Origin: Oscheius onirici
Lineage: Eukaryota > Nematoda > Chromadorea > Rhabditida > Rhabditidae
NCBI GenBank assembly: GCA_932521025.1
Contig: OW051471.1
Coordinates: 2,728,001-2,792,000, forward strand
Reading direction: 5' to 3'
DNA length: 64,000 nucleotides
Positions 41,811 through 53,800 of the stretch are shown piece after piece. The position numbers were made by a program, and so were the translations under genes. Under the pieces are notes generated by a model, which was not told where the DNA came from, searched no databases, and was given only the letters and a program-made list of their open reading frames with translations. How positions within the stretch are numbered: position 1 is the stretch's first letter; every line of letters starts with the position of its first letter.

Positions 41811-44389
41811 CTACTCCACCTTCCTCTGTTCCTTCTCCTTCTGGAACTTCTTTCCGCCTCCCTTCACGTAGGACTGGTAGTAGAAGTTTCCGAAGAGGGC
41901 CACGTACGAGATTTCCATCAAGAGGCACCACCTGAAAGCTATTTTCAGTACTTATTTTTGAGTGTTTTCTATATATTTTGCCCCCTTCATTTTTCGACTA
42001 AAAAGTCGGGATCTCCCCATTTTCTAACACATGTCTGCCTTTGTGCTCCCCAATTGTCAATATGACGCTGTCACCACCAAAAAGAGGGAGATAAGGGCCA
42101 AATCACGGCATCGCCTGATTAGACGGGAGAGGAGGTGGTCAGAGGGTTGTTCTCTGTGGTCTTTGAAGACAATCCGAATAGACTTATTTTGGGAAAGGGA
42201 GCTATAATTTGGAGTGCTAAAAATTAGGCATGGCTCCGGGCCGGGCCGGCCCGCCTCGGCCCGATCTCCAGACTTGGCCGTCGGACCGGGATTGGACCAA
42301 AAATGACCAAAAATGAAGATGGTCATATTATAGCGCATTTCAGCGCATTCTAGAACTAAATCAATGAATAATAATATTGTTATATTTTGTTGAACTTTTT
42401 TTTTTTTACTAAAAATGACGAAAAAATGCAGATTTTGGTCAAAAAACACCCCTTTTTTCCAAAATTTCCCCGTGGGCCGGCCAGCGGGCCGGACTTTTCA
42501 GGCCCGGGCCGGCCCGGCCCGTCAGCCATGTCTACTAAAAATGGTGGAGTTTTAAAGCTTTTGCGCTTCACTAATTGTAGGAAACCATTCTGTTCTCATA
42601 TGCTCTTTTGAACATCACTTTCCTCTCCTGAACAAAAAAAGAAAACCAACCAGAAAATGGTGGGCGTCATGTCAATCTGTACTCCGACGGCCCAGAGATA
42701 GGCAACATGGAAGAGGATGAGGTGAGTAATGATGAACTGGAGAATCTGGAGGGTGGTGATGTTCTTTGCTACCCAGGCTGGGACACGGATTCCCAAAGAA
42801 CGGGCCATGTAGTATCTGTTTTGAGTTTTTTGAAAAGAAATTTGAAAATCACTTACCCGTACATGATGGAGTGGACGGTGAAGTTGAGCCAGGTGATCCA
42901 AGAGTTGAAGGCAGTGTCGCGAGAATAAGAGTAGATGGCGTAGTTCATGGTCAGAATGTGGTGGTACCTGAACTTTTTCTAAAGTTTTTTAGAGATCTCA
43001 TGAAAGTAAGCCGTTCAGTGTGAAATTTTCCTTCCCAAAAAGCTCTTTTCCAGGTCATTTCGAATTCATTTTGAAGGCTCACCAGTGAAGGAAGATCAGG
43101 GGCTTTTTCCTGAGAACAATGAGGAAAGTGTCGCCGAATTCGGCTACTTTGCTCATGACAAAGATCCACGTCCACCATCCGCAGGATCCATCGAAGAAGT
43201 CTCCCAAGTGGGTGTAAGACGCTATTTTTCGATTAATTTTTGTGATAAAATTGACTTACAAACAATACCGCGGTGGTAGATTTCGTAGAAGAGTCCGAAT
43301 CCGGTGAAAATACTTCCCAGAGTACTGAAAATGGCGAGCCAGGCATTCCAGAAGTTCAAAACTTTGGTCAGCTGAAATGTGGTTTCTTTTGGTTGCATAT
43401 TAGGATAATTATATCGAGGTAACCTGAGTTTTGTTTATATTAGAGCTGTGCTTTCATAGCACCATTGCCATTAGTAATATTTTTCGGGGCGTCATTTTGT
43501 CTAATATTTGAACAACATTTCTATTTTGAATAAACATTTCTCGTGTGGTACATGATTTTCAACCAGAAAAATGAACCTAACCGAGTTGTAAAAAATGTTG
43601 TTGTGACGAAGTTATTGCGATCTCTTTTTTGTTTCAAGAAATAACGAAGATAAGAACACCCTTTCGTCGGTAATCCATTTGGCCGTAAATAGCGGGTAAA
43701 AACATTTGGATACATCAGACATTTAAAAGTACTTTATTTTTAGAAGTGACTAACACAAGTTGGGAACAAAAAAATGTTTCATCATTTCAGAAAAGAGAGC
43801 CATAGCAAGGAATTGGTCCTTCTTTCTCGTGTTCGGATTGTGAGATATAACTGACTGCCTTCGCTCGATTTGGGCGAAAAGAAAGACTTTTGGGCACAAG
43901 GAAAACATTTAGTTGGCGACTATCGTCAGTAACCTTCATTTCTTTTCTTGTGTCTCGAATAAAAACAATTAGAGCTATCACATCTCAAAGTTTGTTTGAT
44001 TCCTTTCCCAAAATATATGCTTTCAGCAGTGTGCTAAGATAGCCTTGTTATTAGTACTTCTGATAATGCACACACCAGTACTTGATTTTTGGTAGCGATT
44101 TTCCTCGTTTTTTTGTGTTTGTTTCGGAACATCTGATACCCGCCCATATTCCCACGTTTGTTTCAAAGACTACTCAAGAAAAGAAGGTCTGAGAATTCTT
44201 CACTAATATGCTTTCATACACGATAAAACTCACATCGTAAGGCTTCCTGTTAGCCATGATGGCTTTGATGCTGAAAACGGCCACGACATACGCCACTGAG
44301 ATGAGGAAGCATGTCCATTCCACACTTTGAGTGTATTTTTTGGCTGCTGTGTAGCTGAAATTTGTCGCGACGTCCATAAACGACGACAT
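41811..44389 (-). CDS. elo-6: ELO-family fatty acid elongase (ELO-6-like)
   Basis: Exons 44389-44234, 43371-43260, 43221-43083, 42967-42857, 42815-42651 and 41931-41811 join in phase to 267 residues. The family motifs are in order: [34 protein letters not shown], the H-x-x-H-H box at [36 protein letters not shown], then [20 protein letters not shown] and a Lys-rich tail. This closely resembles C. elegans ELO-6, which with ELO-5 makes branched-chain C17iso fatty acids in the ER. An acceptor-like ATTTTGCAG ends six bases before the ATG, so I start at 44389 rather than at the in-frame TTG upstream. Confidence 0.85.
42219..42545. repeat. Element with extremely GC-rich inverted ends
   Basis: GGGCCGGGCCGGCCCG (about 42238-42253) is mirrored by CGGGCCGGCCCGGCCC (about 42504-42519), with GGCATGG and CCATG just outside. 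The 250-bp core is AT-rich. It sits between elongase exons in otherwise AT-rich DNA. Confidence 0.6.
43630..43694 (+). ncRNA. Candidate 21U-RNA locus
   Basis: TTGTTTCA core ends 43636; TAAT with T at 43674 (38 nt). Confidence 0.4.
44159..44224 (+). ncRNA. Candidate 21U-RNA locus
   Basis: TTGTTTCA core ends 44165; CACT with T at 44204 (39 nt). Confidence 0.4.
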
Positions 44390-44675
44390 GACGCTCTGCA
44401 AAATGACCAGTTTGTAACTGATAAAGAGATAGAAGAGGCGGAACTCGGGGCCGAGATGACACCAGAATCTGGCCCGTTTTAGGTTTTATAAGAGTGGCAG
44501 TTATCAGGCGAGTGGCCAGATCGGCCGATCGACTGAACAGCTGAACGAACGTAGCTGGCCAAAAACGAGGTGTGTAGGAAAACTGGTTTTGGGTTTTTGT
44601 TTGGAAAATACTGAGTATTTTGGGCGGAGAGTATGTGGTTTTTCTCGTACTAGGAAGTTAATTCTCTTTAGAAGA

Positions 44676-44742
44676 CAAGCCAAAACGGTGACACCATCAA
44701 AGGAAAGGAGTGGTTGAGGGACTATAAAGAGGATGTGAAACA
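44676..44742 (-). ncRNA. Candidate 21U-RNA locus
   Basis: Minus core GTGTTTCA ending 44736; YRNT with T at 44696 (40 nt). Confidence 0.4.
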
Positions 44743-45985
44743 CGAATAAAGTCGCCTCGATCATTGCCTGAAAAGTCCCAGAAACGTTTGGGCCTGTTTT
44801 AGACTAAGCGAGAATAATATGTGTCAATTACTGGGGGTGGTATACTTTATTCCTCTTCGAATTTTCGAACGAATGTTTTAGTATCGGTTGTGAAAAACTA
44901 AAAATGCAAAAATATGACTTGAGAGGCTAGATCAAACAGTTCTCTTACAATAGTTTTCCATGTAAAACCGTTTCGTCCGCAGGATGGCGTAACTGACGGA
45001 AACAGGAGAAGCAGTAGATCGTTTTTCGCTAAACAACATGTTTCACCAAATTGGTATAGTCGTGGAAGGAAACATAGACGTTGGGCATAGGTAAGTAACA
45101 TATCGATGCGAAAATTCGAAAAATAATCAAAAAAAGTAAAGTGTGCAGATTGTTCTAACAGATAATCACTAAAACTAACAGATAATCTAAAAGATATCCC
45201 CAGAAGTATCCAGTGAAATTAAACGGAGAAATGAGCATTTTGTAAATCTGACACTAGTTTCTAACGATTTATCCGGTTTGAAACCACCAGAAAAGGGTAC
45301 GTGTCCTGAAGATACTGACATTCTAATAACTCTACTAGGTATAGACTCTCAAAATATGCCAATAATGTTTCCAGGATGCCTTGTGAGGAAAAGGTTCAAA
45401 GGTCGCAGAAAAGAAAACCTGAGAAGTAAGCTAGGTAAACAGTTCCAGTGTCCTGTTGAACCTCTTGCAACTCTTTGTATTTACCAACTGTCTGGCGCTC
45501 AACACAAAAAATCGGAAGAACACAAAACTCAGTCTTTTTCATCGAAAAAGTCCTGCCTTTTTGACAGCCTCGAACGAGGCGGTGGTGCCACCCGAAATGG
45601 CCGCCTAATGTGGCAAGGCCGATCTTTGATGTGGCTCTTTATTGCCACGTAAAAGTCGTTCGGAAACCTTTTTCAACTCGTTTTTTCTTGAGAATCGGAT
45701 AGTTTGTTCAAAGACTTTATTGTGAGACGAACTCTGTGGTTATTTCCTTTGATAAGAGCGGAAATCTCGGCAGAAGAAGTCTGTGATAAGTGATTGGGGA
45801 ACACTGGGTTTTGGAGCAAAGTATGTACTCGGGAAAGAATGGTTCTAGGAACTTTGGGGAATGCTTTCAGAAAATATTGTTCCAGCTGGTGTATCTTTAT
45901 CATGCATATACTGTCGTGCCTAGATAAGAAGTTGTCCGATAATTATGTGACAAGAATAAAACTGTCCACCCACGTGAAATTACGA

Positions 45986-46050
45986 TGTTTCATTTGTTGA
46001 TCAAAACAGCGAATTTGATAAACATTTAGTTCTCCACGTTCTCTGACACG
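45986..46050 (+). ncRNA. Candidate 21U-RNA locus
   Basis: ATGTTTCA core ends 45992; TAGT with T at 46030 (38 nt), intergenic. Confidence 0.4.
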
Positions 46051-46175
46051 CGCGAAGCATTACAAGATCAGTCCAGTGAAATTTTTGAAACGCACGTTCT
46101 TTTTGCTTCACATTTTTGTATTCAAGTTGTGCTACGTCCCTCCGGGGCTAAGTGACTTATTGTTAGTTTTGTCCT

Positions 46176-46752
46176 TTTCAAAACAGTTAAAGGGACTGTC
46201 TCATTATAGCCGTGCAGTTGGCCTATTTCCCCTGCACGGCTGACTCTGTGGCTTTGTTTGTTTGTGTGTCCGTGGACATGAAATTTTGGTGTATTGTTAA
46301 AGGGACAGTCTCATTATAGCCGTGCAGCCGTGCAGGGGAAATAGGCCAACTAATTGCGTGGCGGCACTCACTGCAAATTTCATTTTTGCATTTTTCTCGT
46401 TCTACACTCATTTTTTCAATGTTTACTTGTTTCTAATCGATTTCTCGTCAAAAAGTACCCCTAAAATGAGTGGTGGAACGTCAAAATTGGTGGAAAAATG
46501 ACGGAAATAGGTGAAAATAACGTTTTTTGACCAGAACGGGTCTTTGGTCTATTTCGGTCAATTTTCCACCAATTTTAGCGTCCCACTACGCATTTTAGGG
46601 GTAATTTTTGACGAGAAATCGATTAGAAACAGGTAGAAAGCGAAAAAAATGAGTGTAGAACGAGAAAAACGCAAAAATGAAATTTGCCGTTGGTCCCGCC
46701 ACGCAGTTGCCTGATTTCCTCTGATCACACGTTCACACACAATGAGACTATT
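46176..46752. repeat. GGGACAGTCTCATTATAG repeat, copy 2
   Basis: Two head-to-tail starts (TAAAGGGAC at about 46190 and 46299) precede a palindrome with AATCGATTTCTCGTCAAAAA and its mirror near 46605-46625. The right end carries AATGAGACTA. It is related to 15479-15990. Confidence 0.6.
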
Positions 46753-47860
46753 TTTTCCCGCGTTCCCGCGGGAATTTCATTCCTGTACATCTCTGGTCGG
46801 GACCCGCTGTAATCGTGACGGAACCCGTACAATTGGTCTCACAGCGATTTTTCGAAGCCGGACACACGCTTTAACAATTTGCTGTTTGCTCCTTCTCCAG
46901 ATTAATTAATAGATAAGAGTAGCTTATGCTATTTTTCCAAACTTTTCTTAGCTTTCTGATCAGTGATGTGCGGAAATTTCTTCTGCAAAAGTGCGTAACG
47001 ATTAGGTATCGTCGTTTTTAGCATTGTTTCCTTCAGTTTTTCTCTTTTTTTTCCTATTTTTCCTCAATGAACACTGCCCAAATACACTTGCAAAAAAATA
47101 AAAAAAACAGAGTAAAAAATGTTTTGGATAACTAATTTCGTAGTAACAAGTTTAGACAAGTCACTATTGGAAGACTTTGCTTCCGCATTCGGTAGTTCCC
47201 ACACAAGGAATATATGGGAGATAGTATGTAACTTTGGAACTGGAAGGGCGTTGCAAACCTGGTGCTGACTAAAACTACCTTCAGAAGAAGTTATCAGGCA
47301 TTTCGGGGAATTTGAAAAAAAAAAACTTTGTTCTGAAATTTTTGGCTTGGAGGCTCGAGCCGACCAGTCGTCGAGCCGGCTCGGTTCGAAGAGGTCGACC
47401 ATGCCTCTCGAGCCGGCTCGAAAAAATCTCGAGCCTAAAAATTTCGGCTCGTGCCCAAAAGTATAGTACACAACGTTGTTCCCAATCCGAGTACACAGTA
47501 CATATTCACGCAGAAATGTTTAGTTTTTGCTTTTCAGATAACAGTACCTATAGTATAACCAGTTGGCTTCCGTACTTCTTCGTCTACTTTTTCTTTGTTT
47601 CTTTTGTTGTAAACATTTACGTTTCAAGCTTCTGCAATAGCTCCGGTAGAAAAAAACCTACAATAGGTTTTTCTGAAAGATGCCAACAAACGGTAAAAGA
47701 AATCACAAAAAGATTTATTAAACTGAAAAAATAAGTGAAAGACGTCTTCATGAATGAGATTATTCCTATAGAGAAAAATTCAGTTTACCGGGCACATGGC
47801 AGGATAAAATAAGAGTGTCATGCTGGAATGAGATCAAAATTTGTGTCACATAAGTACTGT

Positions 47861-50800
47861 CTAAGCCCATATTCCATCGTCATCCTGCTCGACGGACATT
47901 GTCATCAAGTCGACGGGCTGTCTTGGACTCGGCTGGGAAACGTGCGGAATGTGAGCTCCGGGACCGATTGCCGCTCCGGCTTGAACGAGACTGGCAGCGC
48001 TTTCGGGACGGATGACCAGGGCTCGTCTGAAAGTTTTTTTTCTTTTCGGGCACACGACTAGACATATTTCGAGGGGGTATTGTGAGTTGTCTGCGTTGTG
48101 CAAAAATGTATTTTTTCTACAAAATCTGGTTCGGCCGTTACCAAGGAAAAAAGAAAGCTCTAAAATTTTAATGTTTCAGCATTCTAGGATAGGTTCTGGT
48201 AGTTCGAAAGCTCTTATTTACGCCAGTTTTTAGGATCGCGCGATAGAATGTATGAATATTCCGACACGAAAGCAAGTTTTTGACTGAAAAACAGAAAGTC
48301 AATGCCCAAAAGAATCTCGAACTGCATTTTATTGCTTTCGGAAAATTGGAAAATAGCATGAAAGGGAAAGAAACATGGGTCCCGTCACGAAGAACATCTT
48401 TCGAAAACCAACCTTTCATTTTCTTGCTTCAGCTTCCTCATCAGAGCCTCTTTGTGCCTCCGGATAGTCTCAATTTCTTCGCGAGGTGCTCGTCCCTTTT
48501 CTAACAAAGCCAAATGAGCGTCCTTTTCACCAATGGCTGCCAAAAGGGCTTCTTGTTTTAGCTGGAGCAGCTGCTCTAGATGCTGACGACGTTCAGCTTC
48601 CATTGTTCGAAGCAATTGCTCTCTTTCGGCGCCAACTCCACCAGGAGCTCCTGACTTTCGAAGTTCGGATATTTCTCGGCGAGAGTCGGAGAGCTGAACA
48701 ACGATCGCTCCGTTTAGTTATATGACTTACAGCGCATTCAACATTATGGGTAAAAGTTACTCGACAAACTTTGCTCAACAAAGTTTCGCCAAAGCATGAA
48801 ATCTGCACAAAATCTCTTAGAGCCCGCGGGTCCGAATGTTGTGACAAGTTTTTTTCGTTACACTTTTTTTCGCAAAACAGACCCTTTAGCTCAAGTATAT
48901 TTACTGGAAATAACCATGACAATTGGAAACTCAACATCTTTTTTCCATACTTCTGATGGTTCGTCAATTTGAAACAAAATATGTTTTTGCCTGAAGGTTC
49001 GAAAAGTGCTCTGAAATTCTTGTGAACAAAAAACTTCGGTTATGTCACTAGAGCAATTAGTATCGATAGGAATTTTCGCCATTTTACTAACGTTTGCGTT
49101 GAAACATTTACATTTTTGACGCAATTTTGAAATTGTTATGATAGAGACAAACTCCAATGGTTTTGAAGCAGAATTATGTTTTCTCTGTCAGTTTGAAGTA
49201 ATTTTTCAACTTTCCCACCTGCTGATTGACCTGTTGCAGAAGATGTTTCTGCTGGCTGAGATGAACTTCTCTCTCGGCCGTGATACTGACAGATTCCCTC
49301 AGGGCCTCTTCGAGTTCCTCTATCCTCTTCTTCATCGCGTTAGCAGCAGCCGGAGTCTGTTGGTTAGCCAATCTGGACAGAGTTCCAGTATCATTTTTGG
49401 AGAGAGTCGAATGAGGATCAGCCCCATGTCGGTCAATGATTCCCTGGAGTTGTTTACACTGTTGAGTCAGTTGCTGATTCTCCTTTTCCAGTTGACGGAC
49501 CATCTTGAGCAGCTTGTCGACTTCTTTCCGGGCTGATTCAACCTGGAAGGAGAATGATTTTGTGCATTTTTCGAACTTTTGTGGACCGAAAGTGAAAAAG
49601 GCCAAAAATTTTCAATTAACTCGGAAGCTTTTAATGTTTCAAAGGCTGGACATAGTGGTTGTCCGTTCAGAGAACTAATACGCCCATCTATTTCGCCCAG
49701 ATAAATAATAGAAATACGCTGAATGAATTTTGCATCTGTTTTGCTAAATCAAACAGGCACACTCGTTTTGTTCATCTTCTCGCTCTTATTTTGTCTTTTT
49801 CACAACTTTATAGAATGGCAGAAGCGTGTAACGATGAAAGCAAACTTTCTGGGTCTTTGTCCCTTTAGTAAAACAATTAAATTTTTGCTGCCAAACCGGA
49901 ACGTCGATCTTACCGTGCATTCCAACACTTCTGATACTATCTTTTATTAACCCATTTTTTTGAACAAAACAAAGGCTACCTCTCGTCTCAACTCCTCCGT
50001 TCCCTTGTCCGCCATCGACGTCTGAATCCTCTGGTAAACATTTGCATTTTCTCTGCTCAGGTCTCCAATCTAGACTTTCTTCTTATAATATGTCCAAAAC
50101 ACTAAAAAAACCTTTTCATTCTGCGACTCCAGCAGCACATCTCGATCTTGTAGCTCCTTCTGCAGATTTTCGACCGTCGCCTTCAGCTGTCTCAACTCTC
50201 CGTGGAAACTCTCCTGCTGTTCGACTCTCTCCTTCTCAGAATTCTGTCTGAGTTGATCAATGTGGTCCTCCAGACGCCGCTTTTCCCTCTCAATCTGCTC
50301 AATTCTTTCGAAAAGTTCCTTCTCCTTGATGACGTCCGGATGACTCAGGAGCCGTATTTTAGCCTTGTCCAGATCTTGTTCCTTTTCCCGAAGCGTCGTT
50401 TCCAGATGATCAATCCGGCCCTGCAGCTGCTGAACCTTGATTTCGGTCATTCTGTTGTATTCTTGGCGCTCCTGACAGTCGCCACGGGACCCAGAGAGTT
50501 CCTTTTCCAGTCGCTCAATTCTCTGTTCCCGCTGCTGCATTAGATCATTTTTGGCTTCGAGCTTCTGGCGTAGTGCCTCAACCTGAAGGTTTTATTCATT
50601 TTTATAGAAAATAAAAATTGAAATTACGTCTCCTTGGAGTAGGGCACATTGTTGTTCTCTCGTTGTCAGCTGGTCCTTGGCCACTTGAAGATGGGTTCGG
50701 ATATCCGTCGCCTGTTCTTCCGCTGTCCGCATTCGAGTCTGACACTGGGCTAGATCGGCTTTCCTCTCGGCTAGTTCAACCTCGGAACGTTCCATTTTCA

Positions 50801-53800
50801 TGCGGAGTGTTAGCTGTAAAATGTGGAACTGTACCGGGGTGAAGCAAGTTGTGCACTTTTGGCATGTCAGATACACTACTTCCAATAAAATATTTTGTTT
50901 CTTATAGACTTTGCAGGATCATAACCATGAGAAACCACCACCCAAAGTTTGGCAGGATGCCAATTAGGCTTTCAAAATCTCAAAAACGGTTTCAATCGGT
51001 TTTTTAGACAAAGCAAAATGATTTGAAACATTTTTAGAACGTTTTGCCGAGTGTTATTGTTTGTTTTGCGTTTGCTCTCTCCCTTTTGTTCTTGTGCCCT
51101 GCATCTTTGAGAGAAAACATTTTCAAAAGTACTGACAACAAATTTATCAAGACAATTTTTTTTTCGTTTTTTTTTGTTTCAAATCCCTTAGAAAAAAGGA
51201 AATGACCATTCTTGTTACGTTTGTTTACCATTCTCGTTGACCACCTATTTTATCACACGAAAAATTCCATTTTCACAACAACTTTTGGCTGCGTACTACT
51301 GTGTTTTATTCCTTTTATCGGTTGATAATTTTCAGGTTTTTCTCCACATTTCAAAAAAAGAAAAATTGTTCCACGCAGGGCGTGTATACGGCCGGAACTT
51401 GATTTTCACTGTTTCAAATAGTATGTTCTTTTCCACGACTCACCATATCATGATTCGATATACTCTTGTCCGTAAAGTCCCTAGGCTGACCACTTCCATG
51501 AAGTCTAATCCTATGTAACTCATCTTCCAGCTCCGTGACCCTGTGCTGTTTTTCGTCTATCCTCCTCAGAGCATTGTCCAGGGCATATCTTCCCGTCGGA
51601 TCCTGAAAAATACACTTTTTGCTTCAGAACTCATATAAATGAACCAAGTGTCCCATAGTTTCCTCATCCTTCAGCTTGATAATGTCCTGTAGCCGCATTA
51701 CAGTTTCTTCCAGCTCCCGGATCCTGGTCTCAGAGAAATTTCTGTCCAAACCCCTAAAATGAGTCAATTTGAAAAAGAGAGGGTAAAAGAACCTAGAATC
51801 CTCGAGCATGGCAGTAAGCTGGCGGATTTTGTCGTCTTTTAGGGAAAGTTCTCGGTGGAAATGAGCTAAAATTGCTGATTGTCACCGATAGTTTTGACGT
51901 AACTTGCCTGAGTCAGATCCAGAAACTGATCCCATGCCTCCGGAACTGACTATTCGTTCCAACTGGGCGAGACGGGTGGCTTCTTCACGTCGCAGCTGGC
52001 GCTCTCTCTGAAAAATGACGTAGAGTTCAGTTTGCTGGGCAAGATTTGGATTTCCACAGGCTTGAGAAGAGTGCAAAACGGTAACCATAGTTCGGGATTT
52101 TGGGATCTCTGGGTTCCAAGAAGTAATTTATTGAATTTTGTAGTGAACTAAATCGACTGAAAGACATTGAGAAACACAACATCCGGCCTACATATACTGT
52201 ATGTGAAACATTTTTCCTCTCAAAATGTGCTTGTGAACAGTTCAGCAAATGACGTTTGGAAGCTTTTAGGTTGTGCCAGACGGCCACGATAGGTACCTTT
52301 CAGTATAAGAAAAATCTACGAAATATTATAAATTCGTTGTTGAACGGTAACATATCATGCAGCAATAACTTGCCAGTAGTCAACCAAATCTTGAAACACT
52401 TTTCTTACGCAAATGTTTCATATTTTCTTAGTAGAAATCCTTTGAAAACCAGTTTCCCTAGTAGATTTTGATGTCAAAAAAGTAAAAAAAAAACGATGGT
52501 TTACTCGGAAGAACTGCAGTACCAAAAAAGGGAAAAGACCAACCTTTAGCTCAGGACTCCAAAAAGTCTTGATGCTGTTCATAGTCTGATTTAGCTTTTC
52601 CATGGCCAGAATATAGTCCTGTTTGACCTGATCGTACTCCGAAGACCCATAATTTGTAGTTGGAACTCTTCCCATTCCAGACGTCCCCCCAGGATCGGCA
52701 TACGGCATCATTCTGGAATATTCTCTTTAGAAACTTCTACCGATTTTCCGAAACCATAATCTGTCAAATTTGGTGTGAAAAGACAGCCAGAAATTTGCGG
52801 AAAATAGATGAGAGAAAAGGGGCTATCGACCGCCAACAAGGACGACTAATTACGCACCTCCCGAAGCCAAATGGACCGGAGAATTTTCGCAAGGGGCAAA
52901 TAGCAGAGAGAGGCAAACATACACTGCTCAAGTGACTAATCTTTTTGTTTGACACCTTGATTTTGATTGGGCCATACTGTTTTGAACAAAAAACTGATTT
53001 CTCACACAAAACTGGTCCATAATATTGAGCGAATGAACCGTGACATATGTGATAAAAAAAATTCGCAAAAAATGCATAAGACAGTAAGTCCTAACTGATG
53101 TCGTTCAGTAGTTTGGTAAGCGTAGTGCTTCTTCTGGTGTTGCTTCTTGATTGCTGACGTAAAACTAACAATTGTTCCAAAGGCTAGAAGTTACCAAATT
53201 AGGAAAATTTTCGTTGCGAATTGTTGAGCGAAATGAGAATGTTTCGACTTATTGTTAGCGTGTTTCTTGTTGGACTTCCACGGAAACAGGAATAAGAACT
53301 TTGAAACATGACAACGAAATCGATTTAGGCTACTTTTCACCTACTCCTATCCTGAGATCGAGAAGAAGTAGAGAGTACGACGAATGAATAAATAAGGACA
53401 GATTTATGTACATGAAGGAATTCCTAATTCCGAAAGGCTAATGGGAGCATTGATTATGAGGTTGAGGTTATTAGTTATGTAAAAAAAAATTCTAGCACCA
53501 TTTTCATAAAATACAACATCAAACGTGCTAGAAGAAGAATGCAAGGGTTTCATGAACAAGCCAACTTTTTTACTTTTGTGTTTCATGAAATTCCTAAATG
53601 TGAATACGTCGGAATAGTGCCGGTCGTTTGTAAATTGTATTACTGAAAAATTTCAGGGTTTCAAAAAGAGTGTAACCATTACGTTTTTTTTGTTTCAAGC
53701 ATTTGTGATAGCTGAACATCTTTATTGCAAAAACGTCATCTGTATCGCATCACTGAATATCAGGCCAACAAAAAGATAAGATGACAGAGGAGATGATATC

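Larger units (their letters stand above)
44390..47860. other. Intergenic region between elo-6-like and ELKS genes
   Basis: No exon chain is credible; the longest open stretch (45278-45652, plus) resembles no family. The region contains the repeat at 46176-46752, a MITE arm at 46796-46874 and CTCGAGCC-rich low-complexity sequence near 47350-47450. Confidence 0.5.

Noticed and set aside
45278-45652. 124-codon open frame between genes
   Set aside because: No domain, no splice context, no neighbouring exons; treated as chance.
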